From Helochares maculicollis (Eukaryota > Arthropoda > Insecta > Coleoptera > Hydrophilidae), in the NCBI GenBank assembly GCA_033557835.1, contig JAWQRO010000232.1:1-47513 (forward strand): a stretch of 47,513 bases of DNA. The letters are read 5' to 3'. The notes under the pieces were generated by a model. That model had not been told where the DNA came from and searched no databases. It worked only from the letters and a program-made list of their open reading frames with translations. Each line of letters opens with the position of its first letter. The stretch's first letter is position 1. A program made the translations under genes and the position numbers. Of the stretch, positions 1 to 10,640 are shown in pieces.

Positions 1-585
1 TGTGTAAATCGCATTTGTTCCAACAATTAATCTAACTTGCAGAGATTTGCAGAGTATTAGTAATTTTCAACTTTATAAACACGCTCCTCTAAATGCACAT
101 CCTCGCTTTTTTCTTCACATGCACATCTCCTATTTCATACAAATCACTTGTCTTTACTATAACACATAAACAAATCATGCAAGTAAATAATTTAACAATT
201 TAAGCATTTGCTTTGCTTAAAATACGTATGCTTCATCTGGATTTAACTGACTAATTCTAACTGAAAGGGCATTCGTTTTAATAAAACGTTGAAATTGATA
301 TCGGCAAAATGAAATTTTGTTCATGTATAATTAACTGGCGAAAACAAGCTGCAGTTCGCTGTGGACTTTGCTTTTAAAAATTCAAACTATTCCTTGCTGT
401 AGCAAGCATTGGTAATGTGAGATGTAACTTTAGTGAATGAAATTTGGTTTTGGCGCTCAGTTTTACGAACGTAGTTTGGCTTCTAATAATCTCTGGGACA
501 GCCGTTGGTTGCTTGCATGGAATCATAACTCTTCGACTATAACTTAGCGGAGCTTTTGGGCATTTTCTGCAATTAAGGAATGTAG
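1..585. other. Intron upstream of the first tral exon in the window
   Basis: AT-rich sequence with no supportable coding region. It precedes a splice acceptor at about 581-585 that opens an LSM14 exon, so it is read as the 3' part of an intron. The N-terminal LSm-domain exons of the gene must lie to the left of the window. Confidence 0.6.
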
Positions 586-797
586 CCTCTGTTCTAGACC
601 TTATTGGCGGTGGATCCAGGAGCACAACACCTGCCAGCTTAGGTTCCCGAAAATCCCAACCGTCGCCAACCAATGACCAAGGTGTTCAAGTTAGTGGTAA
701 GAAAGATGACAAGAAGAACATTAGACCTATCCAACCTCCAGGTCAGAAGAACATGCAGCAACGAGATCGAAGAGACTCGCGAGGAGAGAGTCACCAA
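586..797 (+). CDS. tral: LSM14/Trailer hitch, internal exon (linker between the LSm and FDF regions)
   Basis: Internal coding exon of an LSM14-family protein, a P-body/mRNP translational repressor that binds DDX6/Me31B. The frame set by GAC at 597-599 reads DLIGGGSRSTTPASLGSRK and then PTNDQGVQ, the low-complexity Ser/Thr/Pro linker typical of insect LSM14 between the LSm domain and the FDF box. The exon ends with a complete codon (CAA, 795-797) before a GTACAT donor at 798, giving phase 0, which matches the phase-0 acceptor of the next exon. The 5' border is the weaker call: AG at 584-585 is chosen, but AG at 576-577 or 596-597 is also possible. The frame stays open upstream to a TAA at about 540. 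Identification rests on recall of the family, not on a search. Confidence 0.85.
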
Positions 798-1033
798 GTA
801 CATTATGTATGACATTTTTTTTTATTACATTTCATGAATATTTAAACCTCAGTTAGTGTTGGAAGGAATCAGTCTAGAAGTCATTTTGAGGTTAGATTCT
901 TTTTTTAAAATGCAAACTTAGCGACTTTTTGAATGATAACGTTGATATAACACAAACTTTTTGGTATGTCAAATAATTCCGTAGGACTAATTTGCCGTGA
1001 ACATTATTTAATTATAATATCTCTTTGGTCCAG
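798..1033 (+). other. tral: tral intron
   Basis: A 236-bp intron with a GTACAT donor at 798 and a TTTGGTCCAG acceptor ending at 1033, phase 0 on both sides. It is AT-rich and contains stops in all frames near the donor. Confidence 0.8.
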
Positions 1034-1288
1034 GATAATCGAAATCAAAGGCCAAATAATCGAAATCCAAATTACCAAGGAAACAACAGAGGCCAAGGAG
1101 GATGGGTTCAAAGAGGACAAATAAGAAGAGGTCGATCGAGGGGTGGGAACACCGGCTTCAAACCTCAGAACCAGCAGAATCAACAAGGAACTGGAGCGAA
1201 GGCGAAAAATACTCTCAAGTTTGAAAATGATTTCGACTTTGAGCAAGCCAATAATCAATTCGAAGAACTTAGGAATAAATTTGGAAAG
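1034..1288 (+). CDS. tral: LSM14/Trailer hitch, internal exon with RGG patch and FDF box
   Basis: An 85-codon exon in frame with both neighbours. It begins with an Asn/Gln/Gly/Arg-rich stretch containing RGG-like elements (NNRGQGGWVQRG, RRGRSRGG), then the FDF box: FENDFDFEQANNQFEEL, with the FDF residues at 1232-1240. In LSM14/Tral/EDC3 proteins the FDF box is the amphipathic peptide that docks on the RecA-2 domain of the RNA helicase DDX6/Me31B. The exon runs from the CAG acceptor at 1031-1033 to AAG|GTATCG, with the donor at 1289. An apparent upstream start at 1025 is intron sequence that happens to be open. No stop or frameshift is seen, consistent with a functional host gene. Confidence 0.92.
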
Positions 1289-1373
1289 GTATCGTACAAC
1301 TTTGTATGCTTTTAATATTCCTTTGCTTCGATTTCATAAATTTCGTTTGACACGTTATATTTTCGTCTGGCAG
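1289..1373 (+). other. tral: tral short intron
   Basis: An 85-bp intron with a GTATCG donor at 1289 and a TCTGGCAG acceptor ending at 1373, phase 0. The in-frame TAA soon after the donor confirms that it must be removed. Confidence 0.85.
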
Positions 1374-1630
1374 ATTAAACTGGACGAGGTAAAGTCTGAA
1401 GTAAACGGTGATAGCGAGAAGAAAGAGGATTCTGGAAATGAAACTGGTGCTGGCGAGGGAGAGCAAGAAGAAGAAAACGCAGTCTACTATGATAAGAGCA
1501 AATCTTTCTTTGACAATATTTCTTGCGAGGCAGTCGAGAGGTCAAAGGGCCGTTCTCAAAGAACAGATTGGAGGACAGAGAGGAAACTTAATTCAGAAAC
1601 GTTTGGCGTTGCAGCTACACGACGAGGAGG
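1374..1630 (+). CDS. tral: LSM14/Trailer hitch, internal exon with FFD and TFG boxes
   Basis: Continues LSM14. It starts IKLDEVKSEVNG, passes through an acidic Glu-rich stretch, then carries the FFD box (YYDKSKSFFDNISCE, FFD at 1506-1514) and the TFG box (RKLNSETFG, TFG at 1599-1607), ending in RRGG. These two boxes follow the FDF box in LSM14 orthologues and mediate EDC4 and DDX6 binding within P-bodies. The close fit to Drosophila Tral (SCEA-ER-KG, TDWRTERKLNSETFGVA) suggests an insect. The exon ends after two bases of a Gly codon (GAGG|GTAAGT, donor at 1631), so the C-terminal RGG tail is encoded by a later exon that I did not find. Confidence 0.93.
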
Positions 1631-2304
1631 GTAAGTGTCGTATTTTGTACTCTCCCCACCGATTCCTGTGAAATCTTGCACTTTTAAAAATTTCTGTTGC
1701 TGTGCTGCATGTCGCACGTTTATTTCAACCATTTGACTTTCTCTGCGTAAATCTGCTGTAAATGGTCAACCTACATTGGTTAAAGGTGTTTAAAACTTCC
1801 TTGTTTGTCTCGTATGAATTTACTCTCACTTCCACGTCAAAGAAGTCATTATTTAATTTTATTGCCTCTCCTAATTAGCGTAAAACAGAAAGGCCAATAT
1901 AACAGGATTTAAACTTCGCCGTCGCCGTTTATGAATTCTAGTCAACATGAAAGGTTTTGGTAGCAAAAATTGTGTTGCTACCTTTGTGAAACTCAAAAAG
2001 CATTGCGGATATGTACCTCCTTTGGTATTTTGCTGGCCATTTCTTTACCCTAAATTACAATAATTTTATTATTTATGAATAAATTAGTACTCTAACCTTA
2101 AAATGTCATTGGCACAAAGCTTAGTAAGATACTCACATGAAAATCCTATAGAACATATTTTGACTTTTAGGTTATATTCTAATCTAAAATAATCTATTTT
2201 TAAAGGTTTTGATCTGAATGTGAAATAAAAAATTAACGTTTTAATTCTTAGAATCATCACAATTAATGTGAGTAATTTTAGATGTAATTTCAAGTTTATT
2301 TTGA
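1631..2304 (+). other. Start of the 3' tral intron, no recognisable element
   Basis: Follows the strong GTAAGT donor. AT-rich, and no Gly/Arg-rich exon can be read in any frame. Small open frames here have no family resemblance. Confidence 0.5.
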
Positions 2305-2899
2305 TTCCACCACACACAGCATTGTCTTCCTCCCAAAACGATCCGGTATCATACTCGATGTTGATGGTTGTTCTGGCGTTCCCCATGATTTCTTACGTAT
2401 GGGATTCTCAAAATATATCCATTTTTCATTGCCTGGTCAAAAAAAGGTGTTTTTTTGGCTCTCAGGCTTGCTGAGTGACATTCAAATGCTTCGCCATCAT
2501 CTGTTGTGTTTGTGTATCGTCTTCGTCCAATAATGCTTGTAATTCATTGTCTTCAAACTTTTTTGTTTGATTTCACCGTTCTCTGTCAATAACATTGAAA
2601 TGGCCACTTTTGAAACGTTGAAACCAGCGTTCACAAGTCTTGACAGTTGGAGCAAGATCGCCGTACAAGATTCTTTACAAAAGTTCGATGACTTTCCGAT
2701 GCCTTTTTCTTTTGATTGAACAAGAAAATTGTTACATGTCACAAATACTCTTTACTTGGCTCGAAATTCGACATGTTTAACACAAAAAAGAAGTATGTTA
2801 CTAACTCTTAAACAACTAAACGAATATGACGATTTGTAGTGTTTGCAGTTTTACCAAAAAAATGGTGCTTTAGGTTCCGAAGGTTACTTCAATAGATCA
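2305..2899 (-). pseudogene. Truncated mauritiana-type mariner transposase
   Basis: The minus strand matches the other mauritiana-type copy in this window (27839-29099) closely at the DNA level. It starts in the 5' UTR at about 2899, has the ATG at 2774-2772, and reads MSNFEPSKE before frameshifts. The helix-turn-helix part is recognisable through QQMMAKHLNVTQQA. At about 2465-2475 an internal deletion joins the end of the HTH region to the catalytic region (DEKWIYFENP, then the W-W part), and homology ends near 2305. The outer 5' TIR and the whole 3' half, including the second and third catalytic Asp, are absent. It is dead and non-autonomous. Confidence 0.85.
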
Positions 2900-3892
2900 T
2901 CATAGATGGCTTCAGTTGAATTTTTAGGTTTGCAGACGTAGTACAAATGTAAAACACATTTTGTTATTTGATAGTTTGATAGTAGTATTAGATGAAAAAC
3001 GCTCTGGTCGTCCAGTTGAAGTTGATGACGTCCTAATCAAAGCAATAATCGATTCGGATTGTCACAGCATAACACGTGAGATTGCAGAGAAGCAAAATGT
3101 ATCACATACATGCATTGAAAATCACTTAAAACAACTTGGCCATGTTCAAAAACTCGATACATGTGTTCCTCACGAATTGAAAGAAACGCATGTAACGCAA
3201 CGCATTAACAGCTGCGATTTGCAAAAGAAGCGACTGATAACTGGCGATGAAAACTGGGTTGTTTATAACAATATCAAGAGGAAAAGATCGTGGAGCAGGC
3301 CAGGTGAACCAACTCAAACAACAGCAAAAGCTGATATTCATCAAAAGAAGGTTCTGTTACCCATTTGGTGGGATTACAAAGCAATTGTCTATTTTAAACT
3401 CTTGCCCCCCAACCTAACGATCACTTCTGATGTCTGCATTGAACAATTAATGAAATTAAACAGTGCAATTGAAGAAAAGCGGCCCGAATTGACAAATCGC
3501 AAAAGTGTTGTATTCCATCATGACAATGCAAGGCCACACACATCTTTGGTCACTCGGCAAAAATTATTGGAGCTTGGTTGGGATGTTTTGCCACGTCCAC
3601 CATACAGTTCTGACCTTACTCCATCTGATTACTTTTTGTTTCGATCTTTTGAAAACTCCTTGAATGGTAAAAAATTCAATAATGATGATGGTGTCAAATC
3701 GTACCTGATTCAGTTTTTTGCTAATAAAAGCCAGAAGTTTTATGAACGTGGGATTATGATGCTGCCTGAAAGATGGCAAAAGGTCATTGATCAAAATGGG
3801 CAATACATTATAGAATAAAGTTATTTAGTTCCATGAAAACATTGTCTTTGATTTTCTAAAAAAAATCCGCAACTACTTAGTTTGCAACCTAG
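2900..3892 (+). pseudogene. mellifera-like mariner, 5'-truncated, internally deleted transposase
   Basis: DD34D mariner transposase remnant. The DNA matches the copy at 46634-47513 from the 5' UTR on, but the 5' TIR is missing. About 0.25 kb, from the 5' UTR through the start codon and first helix-turn-helix, is deleted near 2975-2990. The frame from 2961 to 3818 is open but begins with TTG, not ATG. Preserved motifs include DEKRSGRPVEVDD, ITGDENW (first Asp), HHDNARPHTS (second) and PSDYFLFRS (third), with 34 residues between the second and third, and the normal C-terminus WQKVIDQNGQYIIE. About 10 residues before ITGDE are also missing. The 3' TIR (about 3865-3892) pairs with the 5' TIR of the 46634 copy. 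Confidence 0.92.
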
Positions 3893-4029
3893 ATATAACA
3901 GGCAAAATGTAGTCAAAATCACTAAGCTATTGTACTGCTACACTTTTATCTTACTTTTATTTAGGTTATAAAACCTAGGGCATCTGATATACTTAAACAA
4001 AATTCTGCATCAATACACAAATAAATGAA
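3892..4029. repeat. Dispersed repeat A (paired with 7190-7328)
   Basis: Roughly 70% identical by eye to 7190-7328, sharing TATAACAGGCAAAA, TGCTACACTTTT and TTCTGCATCAATA. It lies next to the 3' end of the mariner, so the mariner border and the repeat border nearly coincide. It probably belongs to the 3' end or LTR of the minus-strand BEL/Pao element. Confidence 0.7.
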
Positions 4030-4034
4030 TCAGC

Positions 4035-4362
4035 GTCATAATGTCTTTCCTGTATCCTGCCATTATGCGGATGAGAACACATCCCCTTCTTTCGTGTGTT
4101 GTCTTTATGATCCATGTACTCTTTCGTGCCCTTATCTGATCTCAGTTTTTAATCTATATATCTGTATATTTCAATTTCTATCTCATCATCCATTTCATTG
4201 TTGTGGCAAATACTGAATGTATTTTTCAAATTCAAATTCAAAGCTCTGGTCAATGGAACTGGGGACTTTTCCTTTATATATTCAAATTGACTGTTACAAT
4301 AAACAGCGTCCACAATTCAATTTCGATTTCTACGACAAGGCGTTAAGCAAATAAGTCCCAAA
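4035..4362. repeat. Dispersed repeat B (paired with 9546-9838)
   Basis: Clearly similar to 9546-9838: both contain TCCTGYATCC, CATTATGCGGATGAGA, TCATTKTATTGT, GCAAATACTGAAT and ACAAGGC-TAAAGCAA-TAAGT. Small open frames on the + strand are by-products and have no family match. Confidence 0.75.
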
Positions 4363-5030
4363 TTTTTATCCAACTTAATTGTTTGTTGCACTTAAATGAC
4401 CAGTTTATTCAAATAACAATAAGGTATGCGGTAGATTTGGTTTCATATAAAATTGATGAACTTCAGATTTTACTCCACTCATTAGTGTTTGGGCTGAATT
4501 TTCAACAATAGTGTCACTTGCTTAATTCTATTAAGTTCGAAAATCATGTCAGATATCTCTCGAGAGGCCCCGATTTTGGAGGCTTGGCAATTTTTGACTA
4601 AATTTACATATCTTGTTTCCTATAAGACGAAGTCTAATGAAGCTAATGGAATACTTGAATTTGTGTTTCCCCTAATTTTTTTAAAATCTTGTACCGTTCT
4701 CTAGCTGTCTAGAAATTTAAACCTAGTACCTGTTTTAAGTATTTCAAGACAATTTTGATCGTCCATCACCAGGCAAAAAATTGGCTCAAAAACTCACTTA
4801 GGAGCTTTCGAGCATATATTTCAGCTGACAAACTTTGCAAATGTTCTAGATTCATATGTTTTTAAATATTGTCGTTGCTTTGTTCTGTGCAAAAATGATT
4901 AAGACATTCTGTTTTCTCGACTTACAGTGGAGACCTAGGAATTTGTGTTTGTTTCCATTAAATTATTAATAATTTATTTAAATATCAGAGTTTATAAGTA
5001 GACACTCTTTCTCATTATAATTGAATTAAA
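4363..5030. other. AT-rich gap between repeats B and C
   Basis: No coding signal seen. By position it could be part of the 3' LTR or tail of the minus-strand BEL/Pao element, but I see no second copy of this piece in the window. Confidence 0.4.
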
Positions 5031-5388
5031 CTTATATTAATGCTTGAATGCGCTTTGCGTAACAAATTTTACGCCCCGGACAGGAAATAAGATTCTGGTT
5101 AACATTCTTAAACAATAAAAATAAATAAAGCAGGTACGACTTGTCCATCAACTCTCTTTATCAATTTGAGGATGCCCTGCTCCATCTAAGTTGCTAGAGG
5201 TCCAGAGGAAATAATTTAGGACACCAACACAAAGCGGAACTAACGGTCATTTCTTACGCGAAGTAGACTTAATGGCCACACTTAAAAAAACGATCTTGAA
5301 AAGATGCTAAATAAAAGCGACCTTGTTTGTTGAAGGCAAACGAAATTGATTAAGTAAAGGGCCCTTTGAACAGCAACAGACCTGATTT
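5031..5388 (-). repeat. Dispersed repeat C (paired with 7489-7795), 3' tail of BEL/Pao
   Basis: Similar over its full length to 7489-7795, sharing blocks such as GCATAACA/GCGTAACA, AAGTTGCTA-AG and ATCTTGAAAAG-TG. Read on the minus strand it begins where the BEL/Pao pol tail ends (about 5390), so it covers the end of pol and the 3' noncoding region or LTR start. Two such tails imply two BEL copies in the same orientation. Confidence 0.7.
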
Positions 5389-6475
5389 GCTCGGTAGCTA
5401 CGAGTAAGACTCCTTCAGAATTCAGATGGATGCAAGTGATACGACCGAGATTCCACTGGTTTTATGATTGATGATAAACATTTGTAATTTGTTCATTCCA
5501 CTTAGTCCGTTGTTGGAGCACGTGTGAGTATTCGACGTGCAAACGATGCCAAAAAATCAAAGTATATTCTATTCAACAACTGCCAACATCAGCGACGATT
5601 AAGGTGCAAATGCCCAGGAATTGTCTGGAGGTCACTAGAATATCAACTAATAAGATAAAATGGTCGCGAATTCAAAATATTTTCGGCGGAAGCAAACAAA
5701 GTGTTAAGTACTACAAAAGTTAGTATCTGGTCCCCAATTACTCTAAACAAAGAGTTTAGACTGACTTGGCCTCAGCTTCCACCAAACCATTGAAGTGGGG
5801 TGCAATCATTGAACTAAAGTGTCCAGTAATATAAAGTTTGATACCTGATTGTTCATCTAACTCCTTCAAAATACTATATGTGCCAATGAAATGATCACTA
5901 TGTATTGAAACGCATTTCCCGTGACGAGAGACAAATCTATGCGAAGTGGCTAAAAATGCGTCTGCAAAAGATCAGAGGCCAGTTCTAAATGAACAGCCTT
6001 TGTGCTACAGCCAACAAAGATACATGCATATAATTTTTTAGGCTTTGAAGCATGCTTCCTAATGGTAGTTACCGCAAAAGAGTCGCGAATATCCAAACAA
6101 ATGTGTGAAAACTCCTTGAGCTGGTTTACGCGATAATAGAGTAAACCGACCATAGACGAATTGAAAGGCGAAAGCAACACTAGCAATTGGATAGGGCAAG
6201 ATGAATCGAATTGCGAGGCGAAAGTATCCAAAATTGTTGCATTAACAAGTACGATAATATTATGTTGCCTGGATGGCGGTTCTGGTGATGGCAGTCTTCA
6301 ATCATACGATCAGCATGTCTATGCTTACTACGAAGTAAAAGAAGATGTTTAATATCAAAATTTAATTTCGAGTTCTTTCTACTTCTGCCCACTCTGACAA
6401 AATCTAGGTTATCCAGGAATAAACTTAGCTTGCGAATGGATTTTTAGAGATTCCTCTACAGGAGCGTGTTACATC
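5389..6475 (-). pseudogene. BEL/Pao retrotransposon pol remnant (integrase and C-terminal tail)
   Basis: Minus-strand integrase part of a BEL/Pao polyprotein, broken by frameshifts and stops. Reading right to left: the H2C2 zinc-binding region (HLLLLRSKHRHADRMIED, HPGNIILSYL, FWILSPRNS, about 6350-6180). Next, the link to the catalytic core (KKLYACIFVGCSTKAVHLEL, about 6040-5970), the family hallmark. Then HRFVSRHGK and a decayed SDH-IGTY block where SDNGTNF is expected, APHFNGLVEAEAKSV (about 5800-5760), and a C-terminal segment with WQLLNRIYFDF and QWNLGRI before pol ends near 5390. Upstream RT, protease and gag were not recognised. The Asp of the core motif survives but its neighbours do not. 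Inactive. Confidence 0.85.
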
Positions 6476-7189
6476 AACCGACGGATTCATGTAAAATACA
6501 TTTCAAAAACATTCATTTACTCATACATTCAGATGATAACAGCATTAAATAGGTTCACTAAATTCCAAGAATACATTTATTTTTCCCTTTGGCTCATTTC
6601 TCAATAATCCAGTTTACAGTTTACTAAATCGTATATTAGTAACACTCACACTAGCGACAAATTTGTAAATGCTATGTTTTACTAATCTCCCGCAGTTTTA
6701 TTTTGTTTTGCCACGTCATAACAGATCGTAACATAGAATTGTATCAACTTATGCAGCCATGCATCTTCCTTCTATTCATGCCAATGATTGTTTAATAATT
6801 CTTACCCGAGCCCAAAAAACTAGTTTAAATCGATTTGTTGACTTATACTGCAATTTAATGACATTTATAACTCCCGAGACATAATTTTAAACTCAAGATA
6901 CAGCTCTGTGGAGAATTTTTATATGAAGTCTAAAATATGTACCAAGTGCAGTATGATATTAATATTACAAATTTGGCACAGCTTTTTCGGAAAGATCAGA
7001 AGATTTTAAAGCGTTTAAGCAGTTTGATGGACTAATTGAAATCATTTAAATGAATTTCTAGTGTCATTCGTAAAAATTACGTTCTGAAATGCACTTGGAC
7101 ACCAATTTTATTGCAGAACCAAACAGCGGAGACAGCGATTTGTAAATAAACCTTTTTGTATTTTCGATATTATTAGCTCGACTTATTCT
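6476..7189. other. AT-rich stretch right of the BEL/Pao integrase
   Basis: In BEL/Pao orientation this should hold RNase H or RT sequence, but I cannot read such motifs in any minus frame. It is either too decayed or a different insertion. Confidence 0.4.
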
Positions 7190-7328
7190 AGGTATAACAG
7201 GCAAAACATACTTGAAATTTCTAACCTGTACTATTGCTACACTTTTGATTATCCCGATTTTATTTTATTTGTAAAATACTACACCATCTAGTATACTTTA
7301 ACAAATTCTGCATCAATATATAAAAAAT
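7190..7328. repeat. Dispersed repeat A' (copy of 3892-4029)
   Basis: Second copy of repeat A, ending at ATCAATATATAAAAAATGAA. Here it is followed by unrelated DNA and then C', not by B, so the order differs from the left set. Confidence 0.7.
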
Positions 7329-7488
7329 GAAGATCCTGTTCATAAAAGTCAAATACCATATCTAAGGCAATATAATTTGTCAGGGACACTTATGTTAAAA
7401 TAATTTATGTTATAGCTAATTTCTCTATGACAGATAGAGAAAGTGGATCAATGATGTTTCTTTTGTTCTGAACTAATAAAATTACAGG

Positions 7489-7795
7489 CTCATATTGGTA
7501 GAATGCGTTTCGCATAACACATGTTGCGCACAGCATGGGAAATAAGGTGCTGATTCGCATTCATAAAATAGGTAGCTACGACTTATTCAGAAATCTTCTT
7601 TCTTTTTGGAGCTGGGCAGCTCCATAGAAGTTGCTACAGCTCCAGATAATTAAAGAAAACAATACAAAGCAGATCTAACGATCATACTATCTACATAGCG
7701 GGCCTAGTGATCATACCACAAAAGAGCAATCTTGAAAAGGTGGTAAACAAAAACAACCATTCTTGGTTGAAAGAATTGAAAAATAACAATTCGTA
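7489..7795. repeat. Dispersed repeat C' (copy of 5031-5388)
   Basis: Second copy of the BEL/Pao 3' tail segment, same orientation as the first. A mariner begins about 160 bp to the right, where more pol sequence would be expected. Confidence 0.7.
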
Positions 7796-7952
7796 AACTG
7801 GGAAGCCCAGTCCTACATAAACATTCCCTTCACGGAAAAGTTAAATAAACTATAAATGAAAGGAAACCTCCTAATTAGTAGCCCAAAACCACGAACTCTC
7901 TGACACTTATTTTCAATTTAGCACTGGTTGACTTAAAATCTTGGAAATTATA

Positions 7953-9180
7953 AGGAGTACAAATAAGTTTCCGCCATTTTTTGTAAAAAATTGAATATTT
8001 ATTGTAACAGAACGGTAGTTTAAGTTTATTTAAAGTATTATTCATCACTAGAAACCACTTTTTCCCATCTCTCAGGCAGCATTCGGATTCCACATCTGAA
8101 AAACTCCTTATCTTTTGAGGCTATCCACGTATCAACCCGATTTTTGGTATCTTTATATGTTGTGAATCGCTGCTCCGACAGAGCATGTGCCATTGACTGG
8201 AACAGATAATAGTCGAATGGCGCTATGTCTGGTGAATACGGCGGGTGGGGTAACACTTCCCAATCAAGTGTTTTCAAATAGTTTTTCACCGGAACCGCTA
8301 CATGCGGACGGGCATTATCATGGAGTAGAATTATTTTGTCGTGTCTAGAATAGTATTGAGGGCATTTTTCCTCTAGAGCACGGCTCAAACTCATGAATTA
8401 TGTTCGGTAGAGAGTTCCAGTGATTGTTTCGCTCGGATTAAGCAACTCGTAATACACCACACCCAGTTGATCCCACCATATACACAGCATGAGTTTTTTT
8501 CCGTGAATATTCGGCTTTGCTGTGGATATTGACGCGGGGCCTGGTTTTCCCCAATATTTTACTCTTTTTGGGTTGTCGTAATGTATCCATTTCTCATCCC
8601 CGGTGACGATTCGATGTAAAAAAAACCTTTTTTTATGCCTGACTAGCAGTATTTCCCTCAAACCCAATTTCCAGTTTATGAATCATTCCTAAACGATGTG
8701 AAACTGCTTGCTGAGTGACTTCTAATGTGAGAGCAAGTTACTTTTGTGTGTGAGACGAATCTTCCTCCAATAATTCTTCCAATTCTACATCTTCGTAAAT
8801 TTTAGGCCTTCCACTGCAGTCTTTGTATTCTACATCAAAATCACCGTTTTTAAACTTTTGAAACCACTCACGACACGTTCTCTCACTCAAAGCAGCTTCA
8901 TTATATGCTTCGACGAGCAATCGATGCGCCTCAGCTGCAGAATTTTTTAACTTAAAGACATAAATTAAAAGTTCCTGCAAATGACGTTTATTTGGTTGAA
9001 ATGTAGACATTTTCAGCTCAAGAAAATTATATTTTACTAGCACGGAGTCACTAATATAGTAAGGTTATGTTATTTTAGAACGAACAGACTAATTTTTAAG
9101 CCGGTTATCATCAGTAAATTTTAACGAAAGCCACGGCCCGCGACACCTTCTTTAAAATGGCGGAAACTTATTTGTACTCC
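7953..9180 (-). mobile_element. Mariner element with both terminal inverted repeats
   Basis: A complete-length mariner (about 1.23 kb). The left end GGAGTACAAATAAGTTTCCG (from about 7954) is matched inversely at the right end (about 9160-9180, CGGAAAC..TACTCC), and TA flanks the ends. The inverted repeats extend at least 26 bp, through the GCCATTTT block. The transposase runs on the minus strand from the ATG at 9010 to the stop near 8038. Confidence 0.93.
8038..9010 (-). pseudogene. DD34D mariner transposase, broken
   Basis: Transposase of the mariner at 7953-9180. It starts MSTFQPNKRHLQELL at 9010 with a normal HTH domain (CREWFQKFKNGDFDVE) and reads on to about 8738. It then suffers a stop/frameshift, and there is a deletion near 8660 between the second HTH and the catalytic core. 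The core resumes at about 8667 with HRIVTGDEKWIHYDNPKR (first Asp) and MLCIWWDQLGVVYYELL. Another break follows near 8396, after which LLHDNARPHVA (second Asp) and PPYSPDIAPFDYYLF (third Asp) have the 34-residue spacing of mariners. The end LPERWEKVVSSDE lacks the usual last few residues. The type differs from the mellifera-like and mauritiana-like copies here. Confidence 0.9.
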
Positions 9181-9545
9181 TAATATTTTTGATAGGAATT
9201 TTCAAAATTTGTAGGCAGGAGCTTCAATGAAGCCTACAATTAGTCGAAACAGTATTTTTTATGAATTTTTGGAAGAAAATACATTCGTGAGGGGTTAGAA
9301 TTTATTGCTATGAGACTGCATCTCAACCGTTGGTGGAAACAAAAATTGAAATTGGTTAGGGTTCCACAGACTTATTTTTTGACAATCATCTGTTCTCCTC
9401 AGCGTACACATTTTATCTGAAAAAGCTTAACGGCGTATTACATTTCTCCTCAGTGTTTAACTTCCCATATTCAGATCTGTTAATATAGAATGCAATATTT
9501 TTTTCTGTGGCTATATTACTTCTTTGCTTCTTCGTTTCTTACAGT
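9181..9545. other. Short unannotated stretch between mariner and repeat B'
   Basis: AT-rich, no coding signal or recognised repeat seen. Confidence 0.4.
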
Positions 9546-9838
9546 GCCATAATATCTATCCTGTATCCTTCCATTATGCGGATGAGATCACCGGCACCTT
9601 CCTTTCCTATATTGTCTTCATATTCCAAGTCAATCATGTCTCTTTCGAGTCGTCATTCCATCTCAGTTTTTTTCTCTTATATCTGTTTATTTCAATTTAC
9701 ATCTCATCTTTCATTTTATTGTCATGACTGGCAAATACTGAATATATTAAATAATTCAATGTTCTTGATTTGACTGCTTCAATAAAAAGTGTCCACGATA
9801 AAATTTAAACACCTAAGACAAGGCATAAAGCAAGTAAG
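9546..9838. repeat. Dispersed repeat B' (copy of 4035-4362)
   Basis: Second copy of repeat B with the same orientation. Its short open frames are not genes: the two copies do not keep a common reading frame. Confidence 0.75.
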
Positions 9839-10640
9839 TAACACCAGGCTTGTTAATTTCAAATATGAACTAGCAAGTGTACATTTTAAGCTTACTGCAG
9901 ACTGGGGGATGAACACGACAATAGGCATACATTTATCAATTTATAACATCAACTTAAGAAAAATTGGTTGTCAGCATCACTAATAATAATCTAAAAAGCG
10001 TAGTTACAGATCTTAAATAGAAATTAAATCATAGAAATGAGGATATAGATTGTATGTAGGTTTTCTAACAAAATAGGTTTAATTATTTTTTATATGACCT
10101 ATTTATCCAAAGATATTTGAGTGCCAAGGTTTTCAATATTTTAATTGATATTATAATATAATCTGCTTCATATGCTAACGATGACCCTAAAAGAAGCATT
10201 TTGTCTGAAAAGTACTTAGACAGCGACCACCGGGTACCCATTATTACTTTTGTTATCTAAAAAGTTCTTCGAATGCTTAATGGGTTCTAAGTAAGCAGCG
10301 TTCATTTTCGTTACTTCTTGTAAACCATTACTTCACTATAAAATTAATTAGATCTTGAGTGGAAAGTTGGCAGTTCCATACAACAAAATTCGGAATCATC
10401 ATTTCTAAAGCCTACAAGATCAAACATTTAATAGTGTGACGAAAAATTCCTGTCAACTCTTTAATTCTCGTAAGACAAGCTGTGGGCAATTTCTAGTATA
10501 CAACAAATATTGCAAATGGGCGTTAGTTTAGGTTGATCGGAAATGTGAAAGCTAACTAATATAATTAGTTGATTATTTAATTCTAACCTAAACTACAGCT
10601 ACCTACAGCTAAGTTTCCCCATAGGTATGTAATATTGACT
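9839..10640. other. AT-rich noncoding stretch with a 17-bp palindrome
   Basis: No gene seen. At about 10554-10570 AACTAAT-ATA-ATTAGTT is a perfect inverted repeat around a homeodomain-type core. Nothing else is recognised. Confidence 0.4.

Noticed and set aside
1004..1258. Minus-strand open frame opposite the FDF exon
   Set aside because: Shadow of the real tral exon.
7190..9838. Intact 5' LTR of the BEL/Pao element
   Set aside because: C' includes the pol tail, which should not lie in an LTR, and the order A'-C'-B' differs from the left set.
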